Shown here piece after piece: positions 7,869 to 15,879 of a stretch of 26,275 nt of DNA. The stretch lies in assembly GCA_964579845.1 (NCBI GenBank), contig CAZOHC010000014.1:1-26275 (forward strand), given 5' to 3'. The notes beneath the pieces were generated by a model. It was not told the origin of the DNA and did no database searches. It saw nothing but the letters and a program-made list of their open reading frames with translations. Both the position numbers and the translations under genes were made by a program. The stretch is from CAZOHC01 sp964579845 (GTDB lineage Bacteria; Patescibacteriota; Microgenomatia; Levybacterales; UBA12049). The stretch's first letter is position 1. Each line of letters starts with the position of its first letter.

Positions 7869-10241
7869 TTGATCGTAATAACCACAAAATCTACGAATAA
7901 AGTAATAATTGAAAGGATAAAAAAATTGGGTATATTTAATAAGAATCAAAATAACAGATATTCTCTTAAACGACAGTTGGGAGCGGAGAAAAACACAACA
8001 CCGCTTTCAATATTTCACGACAGACCTTCGACAGTCAAAATAGCACTCAGTCGACTTGCAATCGTCGCGACGATTTTCTTTTGGGTACTCTACACGACGA
8101 CAACAATTATCCGCCAGCTTTTTGACGGCCCTCAGAACTTCAATTTTACGATGGAAGCATTCTTTTACTTGGTGATTGTAACGTTTCTTACCTTTTCTGC
8201 CTTAATGTACTTAGTCGCTAGGCAAGGTGCACTGCAGCGTTTCAGTAAACATGTGCGTGTACCCAGAGCTGTTATTGACAGACACTTTGCGAATAATCGA
8301 CCTGCTATTACTGTTTTAGTACCATCATACAGTGAAGAGCCGAGTGTGATCCGAAAAACGCTTTTTTCCGCCGCACTACAAGAGTACCCACAGATGCGCA
8401 TTGTGCTTCTTCTTGATGATAATCCATATACAAAAAATCCGAAAAGCATTGATCGTCTTGAAAAAACCCGCGCGTTAGGTACTGAGATTTCGCAACTCAT
8501 GTCCGAGCCATACCAACGGTTTGATAAAGCACTTGTGGATTTTGAACATAGTTACGGTCATGATCAATCCGTTCCGTTACGGGTTGCATTGGATCTATCG
8601 GCTCACTACTTTTGGGCGGCTCAATGGCTGGAAACGTTGGCTGAGCATGAAGAGATCCAAGATCATGTCGATATTTTTTTCACAGAGCAGATATTGCGTG
8701 AATTGGCACGTGATCTAAGGCAAGTGTGTAACGCGCTGTCTGCGTCTTCTGAAGAAGGAGCTGTCTTATCGGTCGAACGTGTGCGTGAACTTCACCGGAG
8801 ACTAGTCTGGATCTTTAAGACTGAAATTGTAGTTTTCGAACGGAAAAAATATGCCTCACTTTCACATGAAGCGAACAAAGCAATGAATCTGAACGCATAT
8901 ATCGGACTGATGGGGGGATCATACAGGACTGAGGAGACTCCTGACGGTCATATCCTATTACCAGTAAAGAATCCTCATGCGGGAGATCTTACTATTCCGG
9001 ACGCTGAGTTCATTTTAACGCTCGATGCTGATTCATTACTGCTTCGGGACTACTGTCTCCGCCTTGTCTATTTCCTCGAACAGGCAGATAACCGGCAGGT
9101 TGCGGTAACGCAGACACCTTATTCGTCTTTCAGAGGTGCTAAAACCCGCATCGAACGTTTATCGAGTGCTACGACTGATATTCAACACATATTACACCAA
9201 GGAATGAGTCATTACGGTGCGACATTCTGGGTAGGAGCGAACGCTGTTATCCGCAAACGTGCACTGGAAGATATCGTCGAGAAAGAATGGATTGGCGGTT
9301 TCGAAGTAAAACGATATATCCAGGATAGGACTGTTATTGAAGATACGGAGTCAAGTATTGATTTAGCTCTGCACGGCTGGAAGTTAATTAATTATCCTGA
9401 AAGACTCAGTTACAGCGCGACTCCACCTGACTTCGGATCACTCGTGGTGCAGCGTAGGCGGTGGTCAAACGGCGGACTCCTCATCTTACCGAAGTTTTTC
9501 GCACAAATCAGAGAAAGAAGAAACAGAAACGAACTGGTATCACGGACTGAGATACTGCTTCGGTTAAATTACATGGCATCGATTTCCTGGGCATCCCTCG
9601 GGCTAATTTTTCTCCTTGCGTACCCGTATGACGGAAGATTACTCAGTCCGTTAGTCCTGCTTTCAGCTCTTCCGTACTTTTTAGCAATGGCAAGTGATCT
9701 CAAGTACTGTGGCTATAATTACAGTGATATTTTCCGTATTTACGGATTTAACCTTATTCTTCTGCCTGTTAATTTAGCAGGCGTTTTGAAGTCACTCCAG
9801 CAAGCTCTGACCGCAAAGAAAATCCCGTTTGCAAGAACGCCGAAAGTTAAAAATCGCACAGCGGCATCGCTTCCGTATGTACTATCACCGATTCTTATAA
9901 TCGGATTCTCACTCTTTACGCTCTGGCGGAATATTGAAGGAGAAAACTGGGGAAATGCTGTCTTTGCAGGTTTTAATGCGTTTGCTGCGACATGGGCTGT
10001 CATCGCATACATAGGAATAGGCAATTTATTGGTTGATCTTTGGCTCGGTTTAACGAACTGGTTATATATTGAAGTAAAACCGAAAGCTATGAAAAATTAT
10101 GCTGGTACCGGTAAAAATAATGTTTTTGACTGGAAGGCAGTGCTGTATCACGGAGATACCAAAGGCGTTGTACCACATGACTCACTTTCTGATTTCATCG
10201 CGGATAGCGTGAAACCGAAAAAAAGGATGGCATTATCATGA
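7869..10241 (+). CDS. Membrane-embedded processive glycosyltransferase, family GT2 (cellulose/chitin synthase-like)
   Basis: About 790 residues. Two N-terminal membrane helices (about 58-76 and 95-117), a cytoplasmic GT-A domain, and four or five C-terminal helices (about 570-740). Processive GT2 landmarks are complete: D183/D184 (VLLLDDNP), DxD at D386-A-D388 (LTLDADS), catalytic base D492 in IEDTESS, and the QxxRW motif Q528-W532 (QRRRW). Such enzymes polymerise UDP- or GDP-sugars and extrude the chain. The distance from D184 to the DxD is about 200 residues; the extra part (about 195-325) is helical and unusual. The first in-frame ATG is about residue 97, so initiation must use a non-ATG codon. 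TTG at 7869 fits the promoter, but the exact start is uncertain. The stop overlaps the next start (ATGA). Confidence 0.88.
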   Translation: MIVITTKSTNKVIIERIKKLGIFNKNQNNRYSLKRQLGAEKNTTPLSIFHDRPSTVKIALSRLAIVATIFFWVLYTTTTIIRQLFDGPQNFNFTMEAFFYLVIVTFLTFSALMYLVARQGALQRFSKHVRVPRAVIDRHFANNRPAITVLVPSYSEEPSVIRKTLFSAALQEYPQMRIVLLLDDNPYTKNPKSIDRLEKTRALGTEISQLMSEPYQRFDKALVDFEHSYGHDQSVPLRVALDLSAHYFWAAQWLETLAEHEEIQDHVDIFFTEQILRELARDLRQVCNALSASSEEGAVLSVERVRELHRRLVWIFKTEIVVFERKKYASLSHEANKAMNLNAYIGLMGGSYRTEETPDGHILLPVKNPHAGDLTIPDAEFILTLDADSLLLRDYCLRLVYFLEQADNRQVAVTQTPYSSFRGAKTRIERLSSATTDIQHILHQGMSHYGATFWVGANAVIRKRALEDIVEKEWIGGFEVKRYIQDRTVIEDTESSIDLALHGWKLINYPERLSYSATPPDFGSLVVQRRRWSNGGLLILPKFFAQIRERRNRNELVSRTEILLRLNYMASISWASLGLIFLLAYPYDGRLLSPLVLLSALPYFLAMASDLKYCGYNYSDIFRIYGFNLILLPVNLAGVLKSLQQALTAKKIPFARTPKVKNRTAASLPYVLSPILIIGFSLFTLWRNIEGENWGNAVFAGFNAFAATWAVIAYIGIGNLLVDLWLGLTNWLYIEVKPKAMKNYAGTGKNNVFDWKAVLYHGDTKGVVPHDSLSDFIADSVKPKKRMALS

Positions 10242-11821
10242 ATACAAAAAATATAAAACAAGAAGAATATCAGGAAACTATCAGGAGACTTTCGCCCTGG
10301 AGGGTATTGCTTGCTATTGTTTTCCTCGCCGGATTCTTTTACACGGCAGTAATCGGGTGGGGATGGTGGCAGGAGGAACGATCTGTTTTAGCATACCAGC
10401 CTTGGTTCGGCTCATATGTCGATGTGACTTCAACACCTCAGTATCCTTTCGAGCAGCTTAGCGAAAACGGCACAAAGAATGCAGTTTTGTCTTTTATCGT
10501 TTCTTCAAAAACTGATCCGTGCACACCTACGTGGGGTGGAGTCTTTACGATGGATGAAGCTCGTGCCTCACTCGATCTTGACAGACGTATTGCGAGGCTA
10601 AAGCAACAGGAGGGAAGTATTGCGATTTCTTTCGGCGGACTGATTAACGATGAACTTGCGTTGAACTGTCGTGATCATACAAAGCTTTCTGAGGCATATA
10701 AAGCCGTGATCGATAGGTATGACGTAGACACAATCGATCTAGATCTGGAGAATGACGGTCTCACGAACCGTGAAGCCGGTATACGCAGGTCACAGGTCAT
10801 TGCAGGTTTGCAGAAGACATATCGTGAGCAGGGAAAAAATCTTGCAGTCTGGATTACACTTCCTGTTGCTCCGCAAGGACTCACCAAAGACGGAACTGAT
10901 GCAATCGCGCTGTTACTTGCGAATAATGTCGATATTACCGGTGTCAATGTCATGACGATGAACTATGCAACAAGCCGACAAAAGAATGAGTCGATGGCTG
11001 ATGCTTCGAAAAAAGCACTTATTGAAACACATCGTCAGCTCGACGTCCTTTACCAACAGGCCGGTCTGGAACTCAATAACTCGACACTATGGTCGAAAAT
11101 CGGAGCGACGCCGATGATAGGACAAAATGATGTTGTCGAGGAAATATTTACAATACATGATGCTGAAGAGTTAAATTCATTTGCATCTGCAAAAGGCATC
11201 GGGCGTATGTCTATGTGGTCTGCAAATCGCGATGTTCCCTGCGGTGAGAATTATGTCGATGTAAGAGTGGTATCTGATTCCTGTAGCGGTCTGAAAGATA
11301 AAAAATTCAGTTTCGCAAAAGCGCTCGGACTCGGTTTTGAGGGTTCAATTATGAACAACATCGCTGTCATGGTCACGGAAAGTCCTCTGCAAAAAACGGA
11401 TGATCCGGAGAAAAGTCCGTATCCGATCTGGAATGAAGACGCAGCCTATCTGGAAGGAACAAAGGTCGTATGGCATCGGAATGTCTATGAAGCCAAATGG
11501 TGGACACAGGGCGACACACCTGATAATCCGGTTCTCCAAGCTTGGGAAACACCGTGGCAGCTTATCGGACCGGTTCTCCCGGGGGAGAAACCGATTCCAC
11601 AGCCGACATTACCGGAAGGAACCTATCCTGAATGGGAAGGATCAAAGGAATACGAAACAGGACAGCGTGTACTTTATAAAGGCTTACCGTATCAGGCAAA
11701 ATGGTGGACACAGGGCGACAGCCCTGCTGGATCAACAGCAAATGCAGATAATTCACCATGGGTTCCGCTCACCCAGCAGCAGATAAAAAAGATCCTGGAA
11801 AACGCCGGCGACGCATCGTAG
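10238..11821 (+). CDS. Membrane-anchored GH18 chitinase-like hydrolase with two CBM5/12 modules
   Basis: 527 residues. One N-terminal signal-anchor helix (about 22-42, VLLAIVFLAGFFYTAVIGWGW) places the rest outside the membrane. The GH18 barrel (about 50-380) has the complete catalytic motif DxxDxDxE as D164-T-I-D167-L-D169-L-E171, with E171 the predicted acid, plus SFGG at about 131-134. Two C-terminal chitin-binding modules follow (about 394-443 and 462-511), each with AKWWTQGD[TS]P; their DNA shares a 22-nt identical stretch (11495-11516 and 11699-11720), so one module arose by duplication. The start overlaps the GT2 stop by 4 nt. Family knowledge suggests beta-1,4-GlcNAc linkages; the pairing suggests it trims or releases the polymer made by its neighbour. 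Confidence 0.9.
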   Translation: MNTKNIKQEEYQETIRRLSPWRVLLAIVFLAGFFYTAVIGWGWWQEERSVLAYQPWFGSYVDVTSTPQYPFEQLSENGTKNAVLSFIVSSKTDPCTPTWGGVFTMDEARASLDLDRRIARLKQQEGSIAISFGGLINDELALNCRDHTKLSEAYKAVIDRYDVDTIDLDLENDGLTNREAGIRRSQVIAGLQKTYREQGKNLAVWITLPVAPQGLTKDGTDAIALLLANNVDITGVNVMTMNYATSRQKNESMADASKKALIETHRQLDVLYQQAGLELNNSTLWSKIGATPMIGQNDVVEEIFTIHDAEELNSFASAKGIGRMSMWSANRDVPCGENYVDVRVVSDSCSGLKDKKFSFAKALGLGFEGSIMNNIAVMVTESPLQKTDDPEKSPYPIWNEDAAYLEGTKVVWHRNVYEAKWWTQGDTPDNPVLQAWETPWQLIGPVLPGEKPIPQPTLPEGTYPEWEGSKEYETGQRVLYKGLPYQAKWWTQGDSPAGSTANADNSPWVPLTQQQIKKILENAGDAS

Positions 11822-11883
11822 TGTTTAATTAACTGATATCCTCAAATACGGTCTACAAGAAGATGAGAAACATAAGTAAGAGT

Positions 11884-11953
11884 GAGGCTGAGAGCCCTGC
11901 AGAGCAGGATCATCGCACTGAAGTGCTTGAGATTCGCACATGGTGCGAACCTC
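11884..11953. other. Foldable segment: four-way junction-like structure of unknown function
   Basis: Three consecutive perfect hairpins lie inside a closing pair GAGG (11884-11887)/CCTC (11950-11953): CCTGC-AGA-GCAGG (11896-11908), GCAC-TGAA-GTGC (11915-11926), and TTCGCAC-ATG-GTGCGAA (11933-11949). The symmetry means it could fold from either strand. It sits 62 nt after the GH18 stop and before the tRNA terminator. Only the pairing is seen; no known RNA family is claimed. Confidence 0.4.
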
Positions 11954-11965
11954 CGGATTATTCAT

Positions 11966-11987
11966 AAAAAAACCGGGATGAACCCGG
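11966..11987 (-). terminator. Rho-independent terminator of the tRNA-Lys transcript
   Basis: On the minus strand CCGGG-TTCAT-CCCGG (11987 to 11973) is followed by seven T (11972-11966). It lies 13 nt past the 3' end of the tRNA-Lys gene. Confidence 0.85.
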
Positions 11988-11999
11988 CATTTTCATGAG

Positions 12000-12071
12000 T
12001 GAGCCTGAGAGGATTCGAACCTCTAACCAATACCTTAAGAGGGTACTGCTCTACCGTTGAGCTACAGGCCC
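12000..12071 (-). tRNA. tRNA-Lys (anticodon CTT)
   Basis: A 72-nt cloverleaf: acceptor GGGCCTG/CAGGCTC, D arm GCTC..GAGC, anticodon stem GTACC/GGTAT with loop CTCTTAA giving CTT, and T arm AGAGG-TTCGAAT-CCTCT. The discriminator is A. CCA is not encoded. Confidence 0.93.
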
Positions 12072-12148
12072 TATTAAAAATTAAAAGTTAAAATGCATAG
12101 GTCAAAATATACTTTTGCCTTCTCACTTTTGAATTTTGACATTTTTCG
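12072..12148. repeat. Word-repeat AT-rich spacer between the two tRNA genes
   Basis: This spacer is built from repeated short words on both strands: ATTAAAAATTAAAAGTTAAAATG on one side, then CTTTTGAATTTTGACATTTTT on the other, so the halves are roughly inverted. No coding signal is seen. Similar style at 15880-15910, 15990-16082, 17979-18026 and 23501-23577. Confidence 0.45.
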
Positions 12149-12222
12149 TACGCCCGGAGGGATTCGAACCCCCGACCTTATCGTCCGAAGCGATACGCTC
12201 TATCCAGCTAAGCTACGGGCGC
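12149..12222 (-). tRNA. tRNA-Arg (anticodon TCG)
   Basis: A 74-nt cloverleaf: acceptor GCGCCCG/CGGGCGT (first pair G-U), anticodon stem TATCG/CGATA with loop CTTCGGA giving TCG, and T arm GGGGG-TTCGAAT-CCCTC. The discriminator is A and CCA is not encoded. It is probably transcribed together with the tRNA-Lys gene 77 nt downstream. The spacer between them is AT-rich word-repeat DNA. Confidence 0.93.
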
Positions 12223-12269
12223 GAAAGCAAAGAGCTAGTTACAGCGCAAAGCCTCTGTAATTGTAACAA

Positions 12270-12300
12270 ACTATAGCCTCAAATACAATAAAAAATACAA
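12270..12300 (-). promoter_or_regulatory. Probable promoter of the tRNA-Arg/tRNA-Lys unit
   Basis: Minus strand TATAGT (12275-12270) with a weak TTGTAT (12300-12295) at a long 19-nt spacing. The predicted start near 12263 is about 40 nt before the tRNA-Arg 5' end. Confidence 0.4.
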
Positions 12301-12319
12301 TCAAATAAACCTATAGTAA

Positions 12320-12348
12320 CTGACATTTAGCCTCAATTATGCTATAAT
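12320..12348 (+). promoter_or_regulatory. Strong sigma70-type promoter for the 100-aa gene
   Basis: CTGACA (12320-12325), a 17-nt spacer, and TATAAT (12343-12348), also with an extended TGc before the -10. The spacer holds the 15-nt block TTAGCCTCAATTATG (12327-12341), found again at 25976-25990 before tRNA-His. Confidence 0.8.
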
Positions 12349-12359
12349 ATACCATAATT

Positions 12360-12399
12360 CCCGGATGGATATTCGGGTGGTTCCGATGGTTTATCGGAA
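12360..12399 (+). promoter_or_regulatory. Structured 5' leader with two tandem hairpins
   Basis: The leader of about 95 nt holds CCCGGAT-GGAT-ATTCGGG (12360-12377, one G-U pair) and TTCCGAT-GGTTT-ATCGGAA (12381-12399, perfect). The Shine-Dalgarno site AAGGAG follows at 12437-12442. The hairpins may stabilise the mRNA or regulate it; no ligand class is recognised. Confidence 0.55.
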
Positions 12400-12449
12400 T
12401 AACAGTGCTACTCCGTCACTACTACGGGGATTCTAAAAGGAGAAGGCGT

Positions 12450-12752
12450 ATGCCTCGTCTGAGCGACGGAACCCGTCAGATCATCTCTGGCGGACCATCG
12501 AAGTTCGATCTCATGCTTTCGCTTCTGGATGGCAGTAATGCCGCCGGGACGCGTCGCCGTGTGTCATTCATGGTGGATGACATTGGAGAGATTGAAGTAG
12601 TGGTAAATCGTCTGAGCCGCGAAGACGGCAGCGGCGAGAGCTGGAACTTCGAAGGTTTTGCACAAACCTTCGGACCCAGCTACTCATACGACAAAGTGGA
12701 GGGATATTTCTCCACGCGGTCGCGTCGTGGCACGATCCGTTTGAAGAACTAG
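12450..12752 (+). CDS. Hypothetical small protein, 100 residues, strongly expressed context
   Basis: The protein starts MPRLSDGTRQ. I chose the ATG at 12450 because AAGGAG (12437-12442) lies 7 nt before it; an in-frame ATG at 12405 has no such site and lies within the structured leader. The protein is a mix of beta-like segments (RRRVSFMVDDIGEIEVVVNRL) and a Gly/Ser/Tyr-rich end with several Arg (YFSTRSRRGTIRLKN). No membrane helix or signal peptide. I do not recognise a family. A near-consensus promoter, structured leader, ideal ribosome site and strong terminator make a monocistronic, highly expressed gene, perhaps a small abundant binding protein; that role is only inference. Confidence 0.8.
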   Translation: MPRLSDGTRQIISGGPSKFDLMLSLLDGSNAAGTRRRVSFMVDDIGEIEVVVNRLSREDGSGESWNFEGFAQTFGPSYSYDKVEGYFSTRSRRGTIRLKN

Positions 12753-12772
12753 TCGCCTACGGGCTATATACA

Positions 12773-12805
12773 ACCTCGGGGAGCAATCCCCGGGGTTATT
12801 TTTTT
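12773..12805 (+). terminator. Rho-independent terminator of the 100-aa gene
   Basis: ACCTCGGGG-AGCAAT-CCCCGGGGT (12773-12796, 9 pairs with one T-G) followed by TA and seven T (12799-12805). Confidence 0.92.
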
Positions 12806-12841
12806 ATTCTGTTTTCTGGTGTATAGTGTGGCATACGTAGT

Positions 12842-13840
12842 ATGAAACAGAAATCAACGGTCGGAATCATTTTCGGAGGCAGGTCACCTGAACATGAGGT
12901 GTCTGTCAAATCAGCGAAGAATATATATAACGCTATCGATACGGAAAAGTTTAATCCTGTACTCATCAAGATCGATAAAAGCGGCCTCTGGTACGTCGGT
13001 GATTCAGAATCTGGCTCAGTACTGCCTCGTGACTCGGAGATTGAACACATTGATGTCTTTTTCCCTGTGCTTCACGGGCCATATGGTGAGGACGGAACGG
13101 TCCAGGGATTGCTGGAACTGATCGGAAAACCATTTGTCGGGAGCGGGGTGTTGGCATCTGCTGTCGGGATGGATAAAGAAGTAGCGAAACGACTTTTAAT
13201 CCAAGCTGGACTTCCTGTTGTAAAGTACCGGACGATATATAAAAAAGATGAATCCTTAATTAACTATGAAGAACTGAAGCTTGCGCTAGGTGATACTTTA
13301 TTTATAAAACCTGCAAACATGGGTTCATCTGTCGGTGTCCGTAAAGTAAAGACAGCTGAGGAATTCAAACTCGCTGTTGAGGATGCATGTACATACGATA
13401 TGAAATTATTGGTTGAAGAATCTATCAATGCCAGAGAAATCGAGTGTGGCGTACTGGGAAACGAATCACCTGAGGTATCTGTGGTAGGCGAGATCGTTCC
13501 TCATCATGAGTTCTACTCCTATGACGCGAAGTATAACGACACAAACGGAGCATCGTTGATCATTCCTGCAAAACTTACCCCATCGAAAACAGAGGAGATA
13601 AGGGAACTGACGAAGCATGTTTTTACGACACTACAGTGTGCAGGTCTCGCCAGAGTGGATTTTTTCCTGGAAAAAGAAACTGATACGGTCTATGTGAATG
13701 AAATAAACACCATGCCGGGTTTTACCGATATCAGTATGTATCCGAAGCTCTGGGCAAGTAGCGGTACCACCTATGCTGATCTGATAACAAAACTCATCGG
13801 ACTAGCAAGGGAGCGTCATGAGACAGAAACAACAACATAA
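12842..13840 (+). CDS. ddl: D-alanine--D-alanine ligase
   Basis: 332 residues, an ATP-grasp enzyme of normal length that makes the D-Ala-D-Ala dipeptide for peptidoglycan precursors in the cytoplasm. Visible motifs: GGRSPEHEVSVKSA near the start (E17 aligns with the E. coli DdlB E15 position), HGPYGEDGTVQGLLEL, the ATP-binding FIKPANMGSSVGV, EFYSYDAKY, and the metal-binding, omega-loop part VNEINTMPGFTDISMYPKLW. No Shine-Dalgarno site precedes the ATG; a -10-like TATAGT (12822-12827) ends 14 nt upstream, suggesting a very short leader. It shows that the organism assembles at least part of its own peptidoglycan. Confidence 0.97.
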   Translation: MKQKSTVGIIFGGRSPEHEVSVKSAKNIYNAIDTEKFNPVLIKIDKSGLWYVGDSESGSVLPRDSEIEHIDVFFPVLHGPYGEDGTVQGLLELIGKPFVGSGVLASAVGMDKEVAKRLLIQAGLPVVKYRTIYKKDESLINYEELKLALGDTLFIKPANMGSSVGVRKVKTAEEFKLAVEDACTYDMKLLVEESINAREIECGVLGNESPEVSVVGEIVPHHEFYSYDAKYNDTNGASLIIPAKLTPSKTEEIRELTKHVFTTLQCAGLARVDFFLEKETDTVYVNEINTMPGFTDISMYPKLWASSGTTYADLITKLIGLARERHETETTT

Positions 13841-13883
13841 CAATCCTGCAATATAGCAAAAGAATAATGCAATAATCAGTATC

Positions 13884-13912
13884 TTTACCCACGATTTAAT
13901 TTCCCGTATACT
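13884..13912 (+). promoter_or_regulatory. Promoter for the exporter operon, predicted leaderless
   Basis: TTTACC (13884-13889), 17 nt, TATACT (13907-13912). The -10 ends 7 nt before the ATG at 13920, so the transcript should begin at or next to the start codon. Confidence 0.65.
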
Positions 13913-13919
13913 GATACCA

Positions 13920-15167
13920 ATGCTCAAAAAAGTACGAATACTCATCGGAAAACCGTTCCGCTGGTTTAAAAACACTTCACGAAAGAAAAAAATTATCACG
14001 ATTATTGTGGGAGTGATACTACTTTTCATTCTCATCGGTCAGATCAGCAACAGTACGAAGCCGCCCCCATACACTCTCGCCAAAGTCGAACGGGGAAATA
14101 TCGACGAGATCGTGTCCGAGACCGGAAACATCATCACGAACAACAGTACAGAAATTTACTCGCCGACGAACGGAATTATCGAAGAAATATATGTGTCGAA
14201 CGGAGATTCGGTCACTGAAGGACAGGAATTATTCCGGGTTAAAAGCACCGCGACAGAGCAGGAAACACAGCAAGCCTATGCGAATTATCTGGCTGCAGTC
14301 GCTGCATTGAACGCTGCCAGATCTACTGCAGACCTTTATCGATCTGAGATGTACGGGAGATGGAAAGCGTACACTGATCTCTCAACCAGTTCACAGTACG
14401 AGACAGAAGATGGTCATGCGAAACAACAGGAACGTGAAGCAGCAGAATTTCAGATAGCACAGGATACCTGGAAAGCAGCTGAGGCACAATATAAAGATCA
14501 AGAAACAGCGATCGCACAGGCTCAAGCATCCGTTCATTCTGCCTCACTACTGTACCAGGCAACGCAAAACGCGACGGTCAAGGCACCATCAAGCGGCGTC
14601 GTCTCAAATCGTTCAATCTCAGAAGGTATGGCTGTGAAGATCCCGGCACAGTCACTGACGCAGACGCCTCCGGTACCGGCATTAACACTGGTGACGCAGT
14701 CAAAAACAGAAGCCATGATCTCCCTGAGCGAATCAGATGCGATTAAAGTGCAACCGGGCCAGGAAGTGTCACTTGAGGTAAATGCGATTGATGACACCAC
14801 CTTTCGTGGTAGAGTGGTCAGAGTTGATGATATCGGTTCCAATACGCAAGGCGTTGTTCAATATAATGCATATGTCGAACTTCTGACGAATGATTCGAAA
14901 GTTAAGCCCGGTATGACGGTTGATGTTACTGTCACGACGAAGAAAGTCCGTGATGTCTTATCAGTCCCGAACGCAGCTGTAAAACCGTACAAAGGCGGAC
15001 GGGCAGTGAGGATTGTAGACCCGGAAACAAAAGAGCCGAAATATATTCCGGTTGAAATCGGGGTGAAAGGAGAGAGCAGAACAGAAATACGAAAAGGGCT
15101 CACGGAAGGGCAAGAAGTTATCACAGCACTTGCGAATGACCAGATCAAACGGTCGAGTATGTTCTGA
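13920..15167 (+). CDS. Membrane fusion protein, MacA/HlyD type exporter adaptor
   Basis: 415 residues. One N-terminal anchor helix (about 22-42, IITIIVGVILLFILIGQI). A biotinyl-lipoyl-like half follows (TNNSTEIYSPTNGIIEEIYVSNGD, about 75-105), then an alpha-hairpin coiled coil (about 110-215), the second lipoyl half (ATVKAPSSGVVSNRSISEG), a beta-barrel domain and a membrane-proximal domain (VLSVPNAAVKPYKGGRAV). Such adaptors link an ABC transporter to the outside. The ATPase starts 5 nt after its stop and a MacB-type permease follows, so it forms the adaptor of a tripartite-like exporter. Substrate unknown. The lineage is expected to lack a Gram-negative outer membrane; pairing with a TolC-like partner is not seen here. 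Confidence 0.92.
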   Translation: MLKKVRILIGKPFRWFKNTSRKKKIITIIVGVILLFILIGQISNSTKPPPYTLAKVERGNIDEIVSETGNIITNNSTEIYSPTNGIIEEIYVSNGDSVTEGQELFRVKSTATEQETQQAYANYLAAVAALNAARSTADLYRSEMYGRWKAYTDLSTSSQYETEDGHAKQQEREAAEFQIAQDTWKAAEAQYKDQETAIAQAQASVHSASLLYQATQNATVKAPSSGVVSNRSISEGMAVKIPAQSLTQTPPVPALTLVTQSKTEAMISLSESDAIKVQPGQEVSLEVNAIDDTTFRGRVVRVDDIGSNTQGVVQYNAYVELLTNDSKVKPGMTVDVTVTTKKVRDVLSVPNAAVKPYKGGRAVRIVDPETKEPKYIPVEIGVKGESRTEIRKGLTEGQEVITALANDQIKRSSMF

Positions 15168-15172
15168 TAATC

Positions 15173-15865
15173 ATGGCTACACCTCCCCTCATTCAACTTG
15201 AAAATGTTACCAAACGGTATCCATTACCTGATGGTGATTACTACCAGTCGTTAAACGGAATCTCACTTGCAATACATGAAGGAGAATTCGTCGCGATTAT
15301 GGGACCATCCGGCAGTGGGAAATCGACCACCATGCATATCCTCGGTGCGCTCGATAGTCCGACGACCGGGAAACATCTTTTTAACGGTCGGGATATCAGT
15401 AGCTTCACAGGAGATCAGTTAGCAGAGATCAGAAATAAAGAAATCGGATTTGTATTTCAGGCATTCAATCTCTTATCGAGAACATCGGTGATAAAAAATG
15501 TCGAACGACCGTTGATGTATGCCGGGATACCTCAGGCAGAGCGCACGAAGCGCGCGCTGGAAGCACTCAGACTCGTACAGATCGAAGATAAAGCAAATAA
15601 CCTTTCAAATCACATCTCAGGCGGTCAGATACAGCGTGTAGCCATCGCACGGGCAATCGTCATGAACCCGTCAATCATTCTGGCTGATGAACCGACCGGA
15701 AATCTGGACACGAGGACATCACGGGAAGTGATGAACTATTTTCAGGAATTGAATAAACAGGGTAAAACAATCGTTTTGATCACACACGAAGAAGACATCT
15801 CGAAGTATGCCAAAAGGGTTATCAGAATCGTTGACGGCAAAATCGTCTCAGATAAACGAAAGTAA
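15173..15865 (+). CDS. ABC transporter ATPase, MacB/LolD type
   Basis: 230 residues, a single nucleotide-binding domain. Walker A GPSGSGKST (44-52), Q-loop Q96 (FVFQAFNLL), signature ISGGQ (148-152; the usual Leu is Ile), Walker B IILADE (168-173) followed by PTGNLD, and switch H205. The sequence matches the MacB/LolD/FtsE-like exporter subfamily. It lacks its own visible Shine-Dalgarno site and begins 5 nt after the adaptor gene, so it is probably coupled to it. The permease gene lies 219 nt downstream beyond a repeat-filled spacer, a larger gap than usual for this operon type. Confidence 0.95.
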   Translation: MATPPLIQLENVTKRYPLPDGDYYQSLNGISLAIHEGEFVAIMGPSGSGKSTTMHILGALDSPTTGKHLFNGRDISSFTGDQLAEIRNKEIGFVFQAFNLLSRTSVIKNVERPLMYAGIPQAERTKRALEALRLVQIEDKANNLSNHISGGQIQRVAIARAIVMNPSIILADEPTGNLDTRTSREVMNYFQELNKQGKTIVLITHEEDISKYAKRVIRIVDGKIVSDKRK

Positions 15866-15879
15866 TAAGATTTAAGATG

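Noticed and set aside
11881..11960. Resemblance to a TPP riboswitch (GGCTGAGAG, then GAACCTCCGGATTATTC)
   Set aside because: The conserved P1 ends, the ACCTGATC core and any thiamine gene downstream are missing. The similarity is limited to short words.
11881..11960. Possible decayed tRNA
   Set aside because: The cloverleaf-like pairing has loops of 3-4 nt and no anticodon or T-loop sequence in place, so a tRNA origin cannot be supported.
12405..12449. Upstream ATG for the 100-aa gene
   Set aside because: It lies just behind the leader hairpins and has no ribosome site; AAGGAG serves the ATG at 12450.
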